Shown: one piece after another, positions 57,287 through 64,000 of the stretch
Numbering within the stretch: the first letter of the stretch is position 1
How the letters are laid out: every line of letters begins with the position of its first letter
Assembly (NCBI RefSeq): GCF_007679325.1
Contig: NZ_VEGI01000006.1
Coordinates: 1-64,000, forward strand
Direction: 5' to 3'
Source: Arthrobacter sp. U41
Lineage (GTDB): Bacteria; Actinomycetota; Actinomycetes; Actinomycetales; Micrococcaceae
DNA length: 64,000 nt
Notes under the pieces: model-generated
Told to the model about the DNA's origin: nothing
Database searches by the model: none
What the model saw: the letters and a program-made list of their open reading frames with translations, nothing else
Translations under genes and position numbers: made by a program

Positions 57287-58255
57287 ATGACCCACACTCC
57301 CCGGCTTCCGTTCCTCGCGGGGCTGCCCCTCGCGGTGGCGGCGGGGCTGCTGATGCCTGTCCAGGGCAGGATCAACGGCGCCCTCGGGGCGGCGCTCGCG
57401 GACGGGATCGCCGCCGCCGTGGTGAGTTTCACCACCGGGCTGGCCCTGATGATCGTGATCTCGCTTGCGCTGCCACGCGGCCGGGCCGGGCTGCGGGGCA
57501 TCCTGCCGGCCGTCCGGGAGCGCAAGTTCCCGCCGTACTACCTCCTGGCCGGCTGTATCGGCGGGTTCTTCGTCTTTGCCCAGTCCTTCACCGTGGGCCT
57601 GCTGGGGGTCGCCCTGTTTACCGTCGCCACCGTCACCGGGCAGACCCTGAGCGGGCTGCTCGTGGACAGGATGGGGATCGGCCCGGCCGGAAAAAGATCC
57701 ATCACCGGGATCCGGGTGATCGGCAGCATCCTGACTGTCGCCGCCGTCGCCTGGGCCGTCTCGCCGCGGTTCTCCGGCACCGGGCCGGGCCCCGGGGAAC
57801 TGCTGGTTCCGGTGCTCCTTCCGGTGCTGGCCGGGTTCCTCATGAGCTTCCAGCAGGCCATGAACGGCACCGCCGCGGTGCACTACGGCACGCCCATCGC
57901 GGCGACCCTGATGAATTTCATCGCGGGGTCGGTCATGCTCTGGACCGCCTGGCTGATCAAGACCGCCGTTACGGGACCGGGCAACCCGTTGCCGGGGGAG
58001 TGGTGGTATTACCTGGGCGGGCCGCTGGGCTGTGTGTTTATCGGCGTCGGGGCCCTGCTGGTCCGCAGCCTGGGTGTGCTGGTGACGGGCCTGGGCATGA
58101 TCGCGGGCCAGCTGCTGGGCTCCCTGGGACTGGACCTTGCCTTCCCGGCGCCCGGCACCGTGGTGGCGCTGCCCACCGTCCTTGGAACCCTGCTGACGCT
58201 CGCCGCGATCGTGCTCGCGAGCCTGCCCTGGCCCAAGGGGGCGCTCAAGCGGTGA
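57287..58255 (+). CDS. DMT-superfamily (DUF606/YdcZ-like) transporter
   Basis: 322 residues with about ten membrane helices in two similar halves. DUF606-like features: GLLMPVQGRINGALGAAL at the N-terminal half, and AGFLMSFQQAMNGTAAVHYGTP in the second half; the N-G-A/N-G-T pair marks the internal repeat. Substrate unknown. GTG at 57278 in the same frame is a possible alternative start. The 3' end and stop context are partly duplicated just downstream (58244-58304). Confidence 0.88.
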   Translation: MTHTPRLPFLAGLPLAVAAGLLMPVQGRINGALGAALADGIAAAVVSFTTGLALMIVISLALPRGRAGLRGILPAVRERKFPPYYLLAGCIGGFFVFAQSFTVGLLGVALFTVATVTGQTLSGLLVDRMGIGPAGKRSITGIRVIGSILTVAAVAWAVSPRFSGTGPGPGELLVPVLLPVLAGFLMSFQQAMNGTAAVHYGTPIAATLMNFIAGSVMLWTAWLIKTAVTGPGNPLPGEWWYYLGGPLGCVFIGVGALLVRSLGVLVTGLGMIAGQLLGSLGLDLAFPAPGTVVALPTVLGTLLTLAAIVLASLPWPKGALKR

Positions 58256-58304
58256 CGCCGCAGCGTGCCCGCCGTCGTGCCCCTCAAACGGTGACACTGC
58301 AGCG
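58244..58304 (+). repeat. 22-nt direct repeat of the transporter 3' end
   Basis: Copies at 58244-58265 (containing the last codons and stop) and 58283-58304, 39 nt apart, 19 of 22 identical. Probably a short tandem duplication. Confidence 0.7.
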
Positions 58305-58325
58305 ATAACCCGCACGACGCCGGGC
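58267..58325 (+). terminator. Possible hairpin terminator after the DMT transporter gene
   Basis: Arms 58267-58280 and 58312-58325 match at 13 of 14 positions, with a 31-nt loop. It begins 11 nt after the stop. Confidence 0.5.
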
Positions 58326-58555
58326 GGCCATCCCGACATGGGCCGGCCGGAAACTGGCGGCGCTCGGAGCCGGCAGGCCGGTAGGCTAGGAGGCGCAGCT
58401 TCCTGCACCGCCATCATTCAGCACCACACCTTGTTGTGTGTGCTGTTGGGCGGATAAGTTTTGCGTTTTTGTAGTGCCCCGTCCGGCAACCAGCCGGGGT
58501 CCCGGGGCTGAGACCGCGGACCGCACCCAGCGGCCCTGTAGAAAGTGGAGTTCCC
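58326..58555 (+). other. glyS upstream region and leader
   Basis: There is no gene here. Candidate promoter elements are TAGGCT (58382-58387), and TTGTTG (58431-58436) with TAAGTT (58455-58460, 18-nt spacer). The leader after the latter contains a stacked stem: 58476-58481/58503-58508 outside and 58483-58487/58493-58497 inside, then GAAAGTGGAG before the ATG. It may be a cis-regulatory RNA. Confidence 0.5.
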
Positions 58556-59941
58556 ATGGCAGCAAAATCCGTCCTCGACCAGATCATTTCCCTCGCCAAG
58601 CGCAGGGGTTTCGTATTCCAGGCCGGTGAAATCTATGGTGGCTCGCGTTCTGCCTGGGACTACGGGCCCCTCGGTGCCGAGCTCAAGGAAAACATCAAGC
58701 GCCAGTGGTGGCAGTCCGTGGTCCGCGGCCGCGAGGACGTGGTCGGCCTGGACTCCTCGGTCATCCTGCCCCGCCAGGTCTGGGAGGCGTCCGGGCACGT
58801 CGACGTGTTCTCCGACCCGCTGGTGGAGTGCCTCTCCTGCCACAAGCGCTACCGCGCCGACCACCTCGAGGAAGAATACGAGGAGAAGAAGGGCCGTCCG
58901 GCCGAGAACGGCCTCAAGGACATCGCCTGCGCCAACTGCGGCACCCGCGGCGAGTGGACCGAACCCCAGGAATTCTCCGGCCTCCTCAAGACCTACCTCG
59001 GCCCGGTGGCCAACGAAGAAGGCCTGCACTACCTGCGCCCCGAAACGGCCCAGGGCATCTTCGTTAACTTCAGCAACGTCCTCACCACCTCCCGCAAGAA
59101 GCCCCCGTTCGGCATCGGCCAGATCGGCAAGTCCTTCCGCAACGAGATCACCCCGGGCAACTTCATTTTCCGCACCCGTGAGTTCGAGCAGATGGAGATG
59201 GAATTCTTTGTCGAGCCCGGCACCGACGAGCAGTGGCACCAGTACTGGATGAAGGAACGTATGTCCTGGTACACGGGCCTCGGCATCCGGGAAGAGAACC
59301 TGCGCTTCTTCGAGCACCCGCTGGAAAAGCTCAGCCACTACTCCAAAGGCACCACGGACATCGAATACCGCTTCGGGTTCCACGGCTCCGAGTGGGGCGA
59401 GCTCGAGGGCATCGCCAACCGCACGGACTTTGACCTGTCCACGCACGCCAAGGCGTCCGGCCAGGACCTGAGCTACTTCAACCAGGCCACCAACGAGCGC
59501 TACACCCCGTACGTGATCGAGCCCGCGGCCGGCCTCACCCGGTCCTTCATGGCGTTCATGATCGATGCGTACACCGAGGATGAGGCCCCCAACGCCAAGG
59601 GCGGCGTCGACATCCGCACGGTGCTCAAGCTCGATCCGCGCCTGGCGCCGGTCAAGGCGGCCGTGCTGCCGCTGAGCCGCAACGAGGACCTGTCCCCGAA
59701 GGCCAAGGACCTCGCCGCCCAGCTGCGCAAGAGCTGGAACATCGAGTTCGACGACGCCGGCGCCATCGGCCGCCGCTACCGCCGCCAGGACGAGATTGGC
59801 ACCCCGTTCTGCATCACCGTGGACTTCGAGACCCTGGACGACCAGGCCGTCACCATCCGCGAACGCGACACCATGAGCCAGGAACGCGTCTCCCTGGACA
59901 AGGTGGAGGGCTACCTGGCCGCACGGCTGATCGGCGCCTGA
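58556..59941 (+). CDS. glyS: Glycyl-tRNA synthetase (alpha2 type)
   Basis: 461 residues, homodimeric class II GlyRS type. Motifs: [16 protein letters not shown] near the N terminus, zinc-knuckle Cys pairs CLSCHK and [37 protein letters not shown] (motif 2) and [14 protein letters not shown] (motif 3 region). Charges tRNA(Gly). GTGGAG lies 6 nt upstream of the ATG. 2 nt before the next gene. Confidence 0.96.
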   Translation: MAAKSVLDQIISLAKRRGFVFQAGEIYGGSRSAWDYGPLGAELKENIKRQWWQSVVRGREDVVGLDSSVILPRQVWEASGHVDVFSDPLVECLSCHKRYRADHLEEEYEEKKGRPAENGLKDIACANCGTRGEWTEPQEFSGLLKTYLGPVANEEGLHYLRPETAQGIFVNFSNVLTTSRKKPPFGIGQIGKSFRNEITPGNFIFRTREFEQMEMEFFVEPGTDEQWHQYWMKERMSWYTGLGIREENLRFFEHPLEKLSHYSKGTTDIEYRFGFHGSEWGELEGIANRTDFDLSTHAKASGQDLSYFNQATNERYTPYVIEPAAGLTRSFMAFMIDAYTEDEAPNAKGGVDIRTVLKLDPRLAPVKAAVLPLSRNEDLSPKAKDLAAQLRKSWNIEFDDAGAIGRRYRRQDEIGTPFCITVDFETLDDQAVTIRERDTMSQERVSLDKVEGYLAARLIGA

Positions 59942-59943
59942 TC

Positions 59944-60960
59944 ATGGCGATTGCATACCGTGAATGGCGCGACGGCGACGACCTCGCCCTGCTGGAAATC
60001 TGGGGCGGCCCCGAAACCGAACAGGCCCGGCAGTTCCGCGGCACCCTGGCGCCTTCGGGCAACTCGCCGTGGCGCCGCTGCATCGTTGCCGAAGACATCG
60101 TCGACGGCGTGGCCATCCCGGTCGCGGCCGGCGTTGTCCACGAGGCCACGCTGCACCCGGAACGGCTCTGGGCCTACATCGAGGTGGACCGGCACCACCG
60201 CCGCACCGGCGTCGGCTCCACCCTGCTGACCATGCTGCGGCACGAAGCCGCGCAGTCGCCGTCGGGCGTCTCCCGGCTTCGGACCAAGGTGGAACCGGGC
60301 ACCCCCGGCGCGGCCTTCGCCGAGGCCGCGGGCCTGGCCCCGATCCAGCGGTCCCGGCTGGTGGTCGTGGAGCCGGGGGCGCTCCGGTTGCCCGTCTTCG
60401 GTGACGGTTCCGAGGCCGCCGCCTCTGAGCAGGTCGAGGACCTGGCTACCGGCTCGGTGGAGCTCAGCGACGTCGTGGGCCGCTACTACACGGCTGTTCA
60501 CGGCTGGGACAGCCCCGGTGAGCTCAGCATCGCGACGGTCCAGCGGTTGTTCCTGGACGAGCTCAGCGGTGCCCACGGCGCGATTGTGCTCCGGGCGCCG
60601 AAGGTCAGCGCCTTCGGCGAGGGGGTGGCGGCCAGCAGGAAGGGCCGGCTCGAGGCCTTCGCCATCAGCTACGCCGAGCTCGCCGCGGGGGACCACGCCG
60701 CCGGGGCCCCTGCGGACGGTGCGACATCCGCGTCCGGCCAGCCGACCGACGTGTTCCTGGGCCACGATCCGAAACTCACCGTGGACGAGGCCCAGGCCGC
60801 CGTCCGGGACCTGCTGGCACTGATTGCGTTCCAGCACCCCGTGATGCTGGAACTGGACGACTCGATGGAGGCGCTGCGCACCGTCGTCGAGCCCCTGCTG
60901 GAGACCGGCAAGGCGCGCGTCCAGGGCGCCGAAACGCTCATCGTCTCGGACCCCGCGTAG
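59944..60960 (+). CDS. Double-GNAT N-acetyltransferase-like protein
   Basis: 338 residues. The N-terminal GNAT half has the acetyl-CoA loop EVDRHHRRTGVGSTLL (R-R-T-G-V-G-S). The second half resembles a GNAT fold but lacks a clear acetyl-CoA motif, as in two-domain acetyltransferases. Substrate unknown. Starts 2 nt after glyS, so it is probably cotranscribed with it. A perfect 15-bp terminator follows. Confidence 0.82.
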   Translation: MAIAYREWRDGDDLALLEIWGGPETEQARQFRGTLAPSGNSPWRRCIVAEDIVDGVAIPVAAGVVHEATLHPERLWAYIEVDRHHRRTGVGSTLLTMLRHEAAQSPSGVSRLRTKVEPGTPGAAFAEAAGLAPIQRSRLVVVEPGALRLPVFGDGSEAAASEQVEDLATGSVELSDVVGRYYTAVHGWDSPGELSIATVQRLFLDELSGAHGAIVLRAPKVSAFGEGVAASRKGRLEAFAISYAELAAGDHAAGAPADGATSASGQPTDVFLGHDPKLTVDEAQAAVRDLLALIAFQHPVMLELDDSMEALRTVVEPLLETGKARVQGAETLIVSDPA

Positions 60961-60971
60961 GACTCAACCCA

Positions 60972-61005
60972 ACTGACCCGCAGTAGTGGACTACTGCGGG
61001 TCAGT
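60972..61005. terminator. Hairpin terminator after the GNAT gene
   Basis: Perfect 15-bp stem (60972-60986/60991-61005), 4-nt loop. Its arms resemble the outer arms of the hairpin at 41853-41905. Confidence 0.85.
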
Positions 61006-61060
61006 GGCGTTTAAGGTCTGTGGCTTTTAAGACCGGTGGCGCTAAGGGCAGGGTAGCCAC

Positions 61061-61975
61061 TTATCGGCGCCGGCCCCCTGCGCGCCGCGGGCCTTCGGCC
61101 TCGTCCAGGCGCTGCCGTTCCTCGTCGCTGGGCGCCCCGCCGCCCAGTTCCGCAGGCATCCACCATGCGCCCGGAGCCGGTTTCAGGGGGAAGTCAGCGA
61201 TGCAGGCATCGATTCCGGCCTGGAGGGTTGCGCGCAGTGATTCGGTGGCCGCCGGGGCGTCAGGGGAGGGGGCAACAATTACCGGTTCGCCGACGTGGAT
61301 CCGTACCGGGGCGCGCCAGGCGCGGGCCGGGGAGAACCCGTGGCGGCGGGTCATCAGCCGGTGCGCGCCCCAGACGGAGACCGGAATGACCGGCACTCCG
61401 GCCTCTGCCGCCATCCGCACGGCGCCGGTCTTGCATTCGCGCACACGGAAACTGCGGCTGACACCGGCTTCGGGCAGGATCGCGATGTACTCGCCGGCGC
61501 GGAGCCTGGCGACGGCGGCGTCGTAGGCGTGGGATCCGCTCTCATAGCCCACCACCACGTGCCCGGCGGCGCTGACGGCGGGCCCGGCAAGCCAGTGGTC
61601 GGCCGCCCCCTGCGTGACAAGGAAGCGCAACTGGGCCCTGGAATGCCGCCACAGCAGCAGTTCGGCGAACGCGAAGTCGAGGTAGCCGAAGTGCGTAATC
61701 GCGAAGACGGCGCCCCGCCCCGGAACCACGGGACGGGAAGAGCCGTGGGACGAACCGCGGGAAGAGCCGACGGCCGAACTGCGGGAAGAGCCGACGGAAG
61801 AACTGCGGGGCAGGCGGCGCCGGGCGTTGCTGTGAGGTGCGCTGGACGGCTCCGGCGTCGGGAGGTGCTCCTGTCCGGTCACGATGACCCGGATCCGGAA
61901 CAGCCAGCGCAACGCCAGCCCGGTGCGGACTATGAACCGGTAGAAGGGGTCGTTCGGCCGGGGGCGCCAGGGCAT
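61061..61975 (-). CDS. 1-acyl-sn-glycerol-3-phosphate acyltransferase (PlsC-like)
   Basis: 304 residues. PlsC family: HX4D motif in ITHFGYLDFAFAE, then VGYESGSHAYDAAVARL and EGVSR-type region (ILPEAGVSRSFR). An unusual ~40-residue Ser/Arg/Gly-rich insert (SSSVGSSRSSAVGSSRGSS) separates the N-terminal helix from the HX4D motif and is encoded by short repeats. Adds an acyl chain to lysophosphatidic acid or related substrates at the membrane. Third gene of a minus-strand operon. Confidence 0.85.
   Translation of the reverse strand: MPWRPRPNDPFYRFIVRTGLALRWLFRIRVIVTGQEHLPTPEPSSAPHSNARRRLPRSSSVGSSRSSAVGSSRGSSHGSSRPVVPGRGAVFAITHFGYLDFAFAELLLWRHSRAQLRFLVTQGAADHWLAGPAVSAAGHVVVGYESGSHAYDAAVARLRAGEYIAILPEAGVSRSFRVRECKTGAVRMAAEAGVPVIPVSVWGAHRLMTRRHGFSPARAWRAPVRIHVGEPVIVAPSPDAPAATESLRATLQAGIDACIADFPLKPAPGAWWMPAELGGGAPSDEERQRLDEAEGPRRAGGRRR
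61735..61815 (-). repeat. Degenerate ~21-nt repeats in plsC-like gene
   Basis: Recurrent AAGAGCCGACGG/AACTGCGGG-type units encode the Ser/Arg/Gly-rich insert before the PlsC active site. Confidence 0.7.
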
Positions 61976-61976
61976 G

Positions 61977-62831
61977 TCAGCGCCCGCCCGGCTGCTGCCG
62001 TCCCGGCTTCTGCTGGCGCGGCTTCTGCCGGCCAGCCCGGCGCGGCGGCAGCGGCAGGAAGCCCGAGGTGGATTCCACGTATTCCTTATAGCCGGGGCGG
62101 GCGGACATGGCCTTTTCGGTAAGCGGCTTCCCGGATTTGCCGGCGAGCAGCCAGATCATCAGGGCGGGGGAGAGGATGGTAAGCACGCCCGGCCAGGAAT
62201 CAGCGGCAACCAGGAAGATCCCGGCCCAGACGGCGGCGTCGCCGAAGTAGTTCGGGTGGCGGGTGTAACGCCAGAGACCCGTATCGAGCACAGTGCCGCG
62301 CCTCGTCGGATCGGCCTTGAACTGAGACAGCTGCCAGTCACCGACCGTCTCGAAGACAAAACCGACCACCCAGAGCACCACGCCAAGCCAGGCCAGCCAG
62401 CCGAGGTTTCCGGTGCTGAACATCCCCACCTGGACGGTGAGCGAAACGAAAAACAGGATCACGCCCTGCGGCAGGTACACCTTGCGCAGCGCGTAAATGT
62501 TGCGGGAGCCGGGCGCGGAAGAGAGCATGTCCACGTACCGGGGGTCCTCGTGACCGCCCCGGGCCCGGAGGCCGATGTGGAGGGCCAGCCGGATGCCCCA
62601 CACGGCCACGAGCGCCAGCAGCAGCAGGCGGCGGCCGTCGTCGCCGTGTCCGGCCGAAAGGAACCAGGAGATGGCGGCAACGACGACGAAGCCGAGGCCC
62701 CAGACGGTGTCCATGACGGAATGCCGGCTCTGGCGGACGGCGACGGCGAACGTGACGGCCAGCAGGGCCGCTATCCCGGCCGCAACCCACGGCAGGCTGG
62801 CCAGGAAAGCCCCCAGCGGGAAGCCCGGCAT
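61977..62831 (-). CDS. DUF1295 / steroid 5-alpha-reductase-like membrane protein
   Basis: 284 residues with about seven membrane segments. The C-terminal motif region GLWRYTRHPNYFGDAAVWAG and GKPLTEKAMSARPGYKEYVE is typical of the DUF1295/ICMT/steroid reductase superfamily, which binds a nicotinamide or SAM cofactor. Function unknown. Start ATG at 62831 overlaps the upstream stop (TGATG); GTG at 62834 is possible. The C-terminal tail is Arg/Gln/Lys/Pro-rich. Stop is 1 nt from the plsC-like ATG. Confidence 0.87.
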   Translation of the reverse strand: MPGFPLGAFLASLPWVAAGIAALLAVTFAVAVRQSRHSVMDTVWGLGFVVVAAISWFLSAGHGDDGRRLLLLALVAVWGIRLALHIGLRARGGHEDPRYVDMLSSAPGSRNIYALRKVYLPQGVILFFVSLTVQVGMFSTGNLGWLAWLGVVLWVVGFVFETVGDWQLSQFKADPTRRGTVLDTGLWRYTRHPNYFGDAAVWAGIFLVAADSWPGVLTILSPALMIWLLAGKSGKPLTEKAMSARPGYKEYVESTSGFLPLPPRRAGRQKPRQQKPGRQQPGGR

Positions 62832-63589
62832 CACAGCACCACCGGAAGACTGGCGCCGGACGCGGGCACCAGGCTGCGGAACGCGTCGGCGCTGCCTCGG
62901 ACGTTCCCGCCTGAACTGGCGGCGAAGGCATCAAGGATGAAGCCGGTCGCGAGTGAGTTCCACAGGCCCACCCGCCGGAACATGAAGTGCCCCGCCCCTT
63001 TGAGGGCGACGTAGTCCACGGACTCCGCGACGCCGCCGGCCCGGCGTGCGTAGGCGAGCGAGTTCGCGGGCCTGGTCCAGCGGTCCTCGGTGCCATGGAC
63101 TATCAGGATCCGGCGGCCGGCCACGCGGTTCACCGGGGTGTCGCCGTTGAGCCAGGGGGCGAGCGCGACGACGGCCTCCACCTGAGGGTGGTCCGCCACG
63201 CAGAGTGCGGTCAGGCCGCCCATCGAATGGCCGAGAAGATAGATCGGCACGCCGGGGTGGTCGCGGCTGATGTGGGAAAGTGCCCAGCGTGCGTCCTCGA
63301 CGGGGGACATGTCCTTTCCGTTCCAGCCCCGGTACCGGTTCCGGAGGGTCCAGACGGCCAGCCCGTCCTGTCCACCCCCGCGCCGGAGGGACCGGGCGAA
63401 GGGCAGCATCCGGGCGGGGCTGAGGTGCGTCCCGCGGACGGGTTCGTAGCTGTCCGCGCGGCCGCCATGCAGCACCAGGGCGACCCCCCGGGTTTCCCCG
63501 GTGGCCCCGGCAATGCTCAATGCGGCCCTGGCACCTGCCCCGGCGCCCGCCGCTGCGGGCTCACGGTCGTCTATCTTGCGTCTGGCCAC
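62831..63589 (-). CDS. Alpha/beta hydrolase
   Basis: 252 residues from a GTG at 63589, with GGAGGAC 6 nt upstream (63597-63603 on this strand). Motifs: VALVLHGGRADS (oxyanion), YLLGHSMGGLTALC (Ser nucleophile), IVHGTEDRW (Asp) and LKGAGHFMF (His). An enzyme of hydrolase type, substrate unknown. First gene of a three-gene operon with DUF1295 and plsC-like genes, so a lipid-related role is a reasonable guess only. Confidence 0.9.
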   Translation of the reverse strand: MARRKIDDREPAAAGAGAGARAALSIAGATGETRGVALVLHGGRADSYEPVRGTHLSPARMLPFARSLRRGGGQDGLAVWTLRNRYRGWNGKDMSPVEDARWALSHISRDHPGVPIYLLGHSMGGLTALCVADHPQVEAVVALAPWLNGDTPVNRVAGRRILIVHGTEDRWTRPANSLAYARRAGGVAESVDYVALKGAGHFMFRRVGLWNSLATGFILDAFAASSGGNVRGSADAFRSLVPASGASLPVVL

Positions 63590-63837
63590 GCTGTGTCCTC
63601 CACGTCTCGTCCGTCCATTCCATCATGCCTATTGAACATTCGGAGCGGTGCCTCCGGAAGATGGGGCGGGCGCAACCGCCGTCGAGCGGCGCTGCCCTCC
63701 GACCGCGGGCCGGCTCCTCTTGACGCGTCCGGGGCGGAGGAGTAAGCCAGTGCTCGTAAACCTCCGGACGCCATGCCGGCTGGGAGCACAAAGATCGCCG
63801 TCCGGGTCGGAACCACGACGAAATCGACGGTACAGAA
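63590..63837. other. 248-bp intergenic region
   Basis: Divergent region between the hydrolase and the partial oxidase gene. No clear promoter hexamers, repeats or small gene stand out. Confidence 0.5.
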
Positions 63838-64000
63838 ATGAACGGAACGATCTTCGATAGCCTGCGCGAACAAGTCCGCGGGCAGGTCATCACGCCTGGC
63901 GACGCGGACTACGACGCCGCGCGGGCGGTACACAACGGCATGATCGACAAGCGGCCGGCAGCCGTGGTCCGCGTGTCGCAGGTGGCGGACGTCATCGCCA
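63838..64000 (+). CDS. FAD-linked (berberine-bridge-like) oxidase, 3' end outside window
   Basis: The frame is open from the ATG at 63838 to the window end (54 codons). The sequence MNGTIFDSLREQVRGQVITP, then PGDADYDAARAVHNGMIDKR and ...VVRVSQVADV, is the typical N terminus of FAD-binding PCMH/BBE-like oxidases (residues before the flavin-linkage site). No further function can be read. It is divergent from the minus-strand hydrolase operon. Confidence 0.75.
   Translation, partial: MNGTIFDSLREQVRGQVITPGDADYDAARAVHNGMIDKRPAAVVRVSQVADVIA

Noticed and set aside
58456..58555. TPP riboswitch or T-box upstream of glyS (CTGAGA-like sequence)
   Set aside because: The rest of the TPP core is absent and no T-box specifier or antiterminator consensus is seen.
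63648..63860. Small plus-strand open frame near the right edge
   Set aside because: Arg-rich, no start signal, and it overlaps the better-supported oxidase start.

Overview
The window is high-GC actinobacterial DNA, most like Arthrobacter/Pseudarthrobacter (Micrococcaceae). The reasons are strongly C/G-ending codons, an actinobacterial-type NAD-dependent DNA ligase, two SAM-IV riboswitches, a GatCAB operon, and many genes whose start codon lies only 6-8 nt after a -10-like hexamer, which suggests leaderless mRNAs. There are no rRNA or tRNA genes, insertion sequences, phage genes or CRISPR arrays. Most of it reads as core chromosome.

Bases 1-21641 form one ten-gene co-directional block, mostly with overlapping stop and start codons. 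It holds a giant Ig-like/FN3 surface protein (5' end outside the window), a MoxR AAA+ ATPase, a DUF58 protein, a polytopic transglutaminase-like protein whose catalytic Cys position is Asp, a zinc-ribbon/RDD/FHA membrane protein, a PP2C phosphatase, a zinc-ribbon/FHA protein with a Glu-Pro tether, a transmembrane Ser/Thr kinase, a small FHA protein, and a three-ATPase FtsK/EssC-type membrane protein with its own FHA domain. I read it as a kinase/phosphatase/FHA circuit attached to a type VII-secretion-like motor and a surface or exported protein. No WXG100 gene is visible, so the secretion role is inference. This is the most interesting region.

Bases 21680-36052 hold housekeeping genes: an LssY-C membrane protein, ligA, an inositol-monophosphatase-like enzyme, a GNAT enzyme, a helical hypothetical protein, a RidA protein, a CitA/CitB-type two-component system divergent from a CitMHS citrate transporter, and gatCAB. 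A 430-bp non-coding stretch (27448-27878) carries two copies of a ~74-bp inverted-repeat element. Bases 36056-47471 hold amino-acid metabolism: a LysR regulator divergent from tdh-kbl (threonine to glycine), an FAD amine oxidase, hutI, a histidine phosphatase, a CPBP membrane protein, a VOC protein, then metY and metX, each behind its own SAM-IV riboswitch.

Bases 47437-54541 hold a PadR/small-membrane-protein pair, a DinB-like protein, an MHS-type MFS transporter with a well-defined control region, an SRPBCC protein, and a LysR regulator divergent from mmsB-mmsA (valine catabolism). Bases 54620-63589 hold a frameshifted SHOCT-type membrane protein gene, an SGNH hydrolase, an esterase, an S4 RNA-binding protein, a DMT-family transporter, glyS behind a structured leader, a double-GNAT protein, and a three-gene minus-strand lipid-type operon (alpha/beta hydrolase, DUF1295, PlsC). 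The window ends inside a probable FAD-linked oxidase gene. Perfect or near-perfect long hairpins, mostly without U-tracts, end many transcription units.
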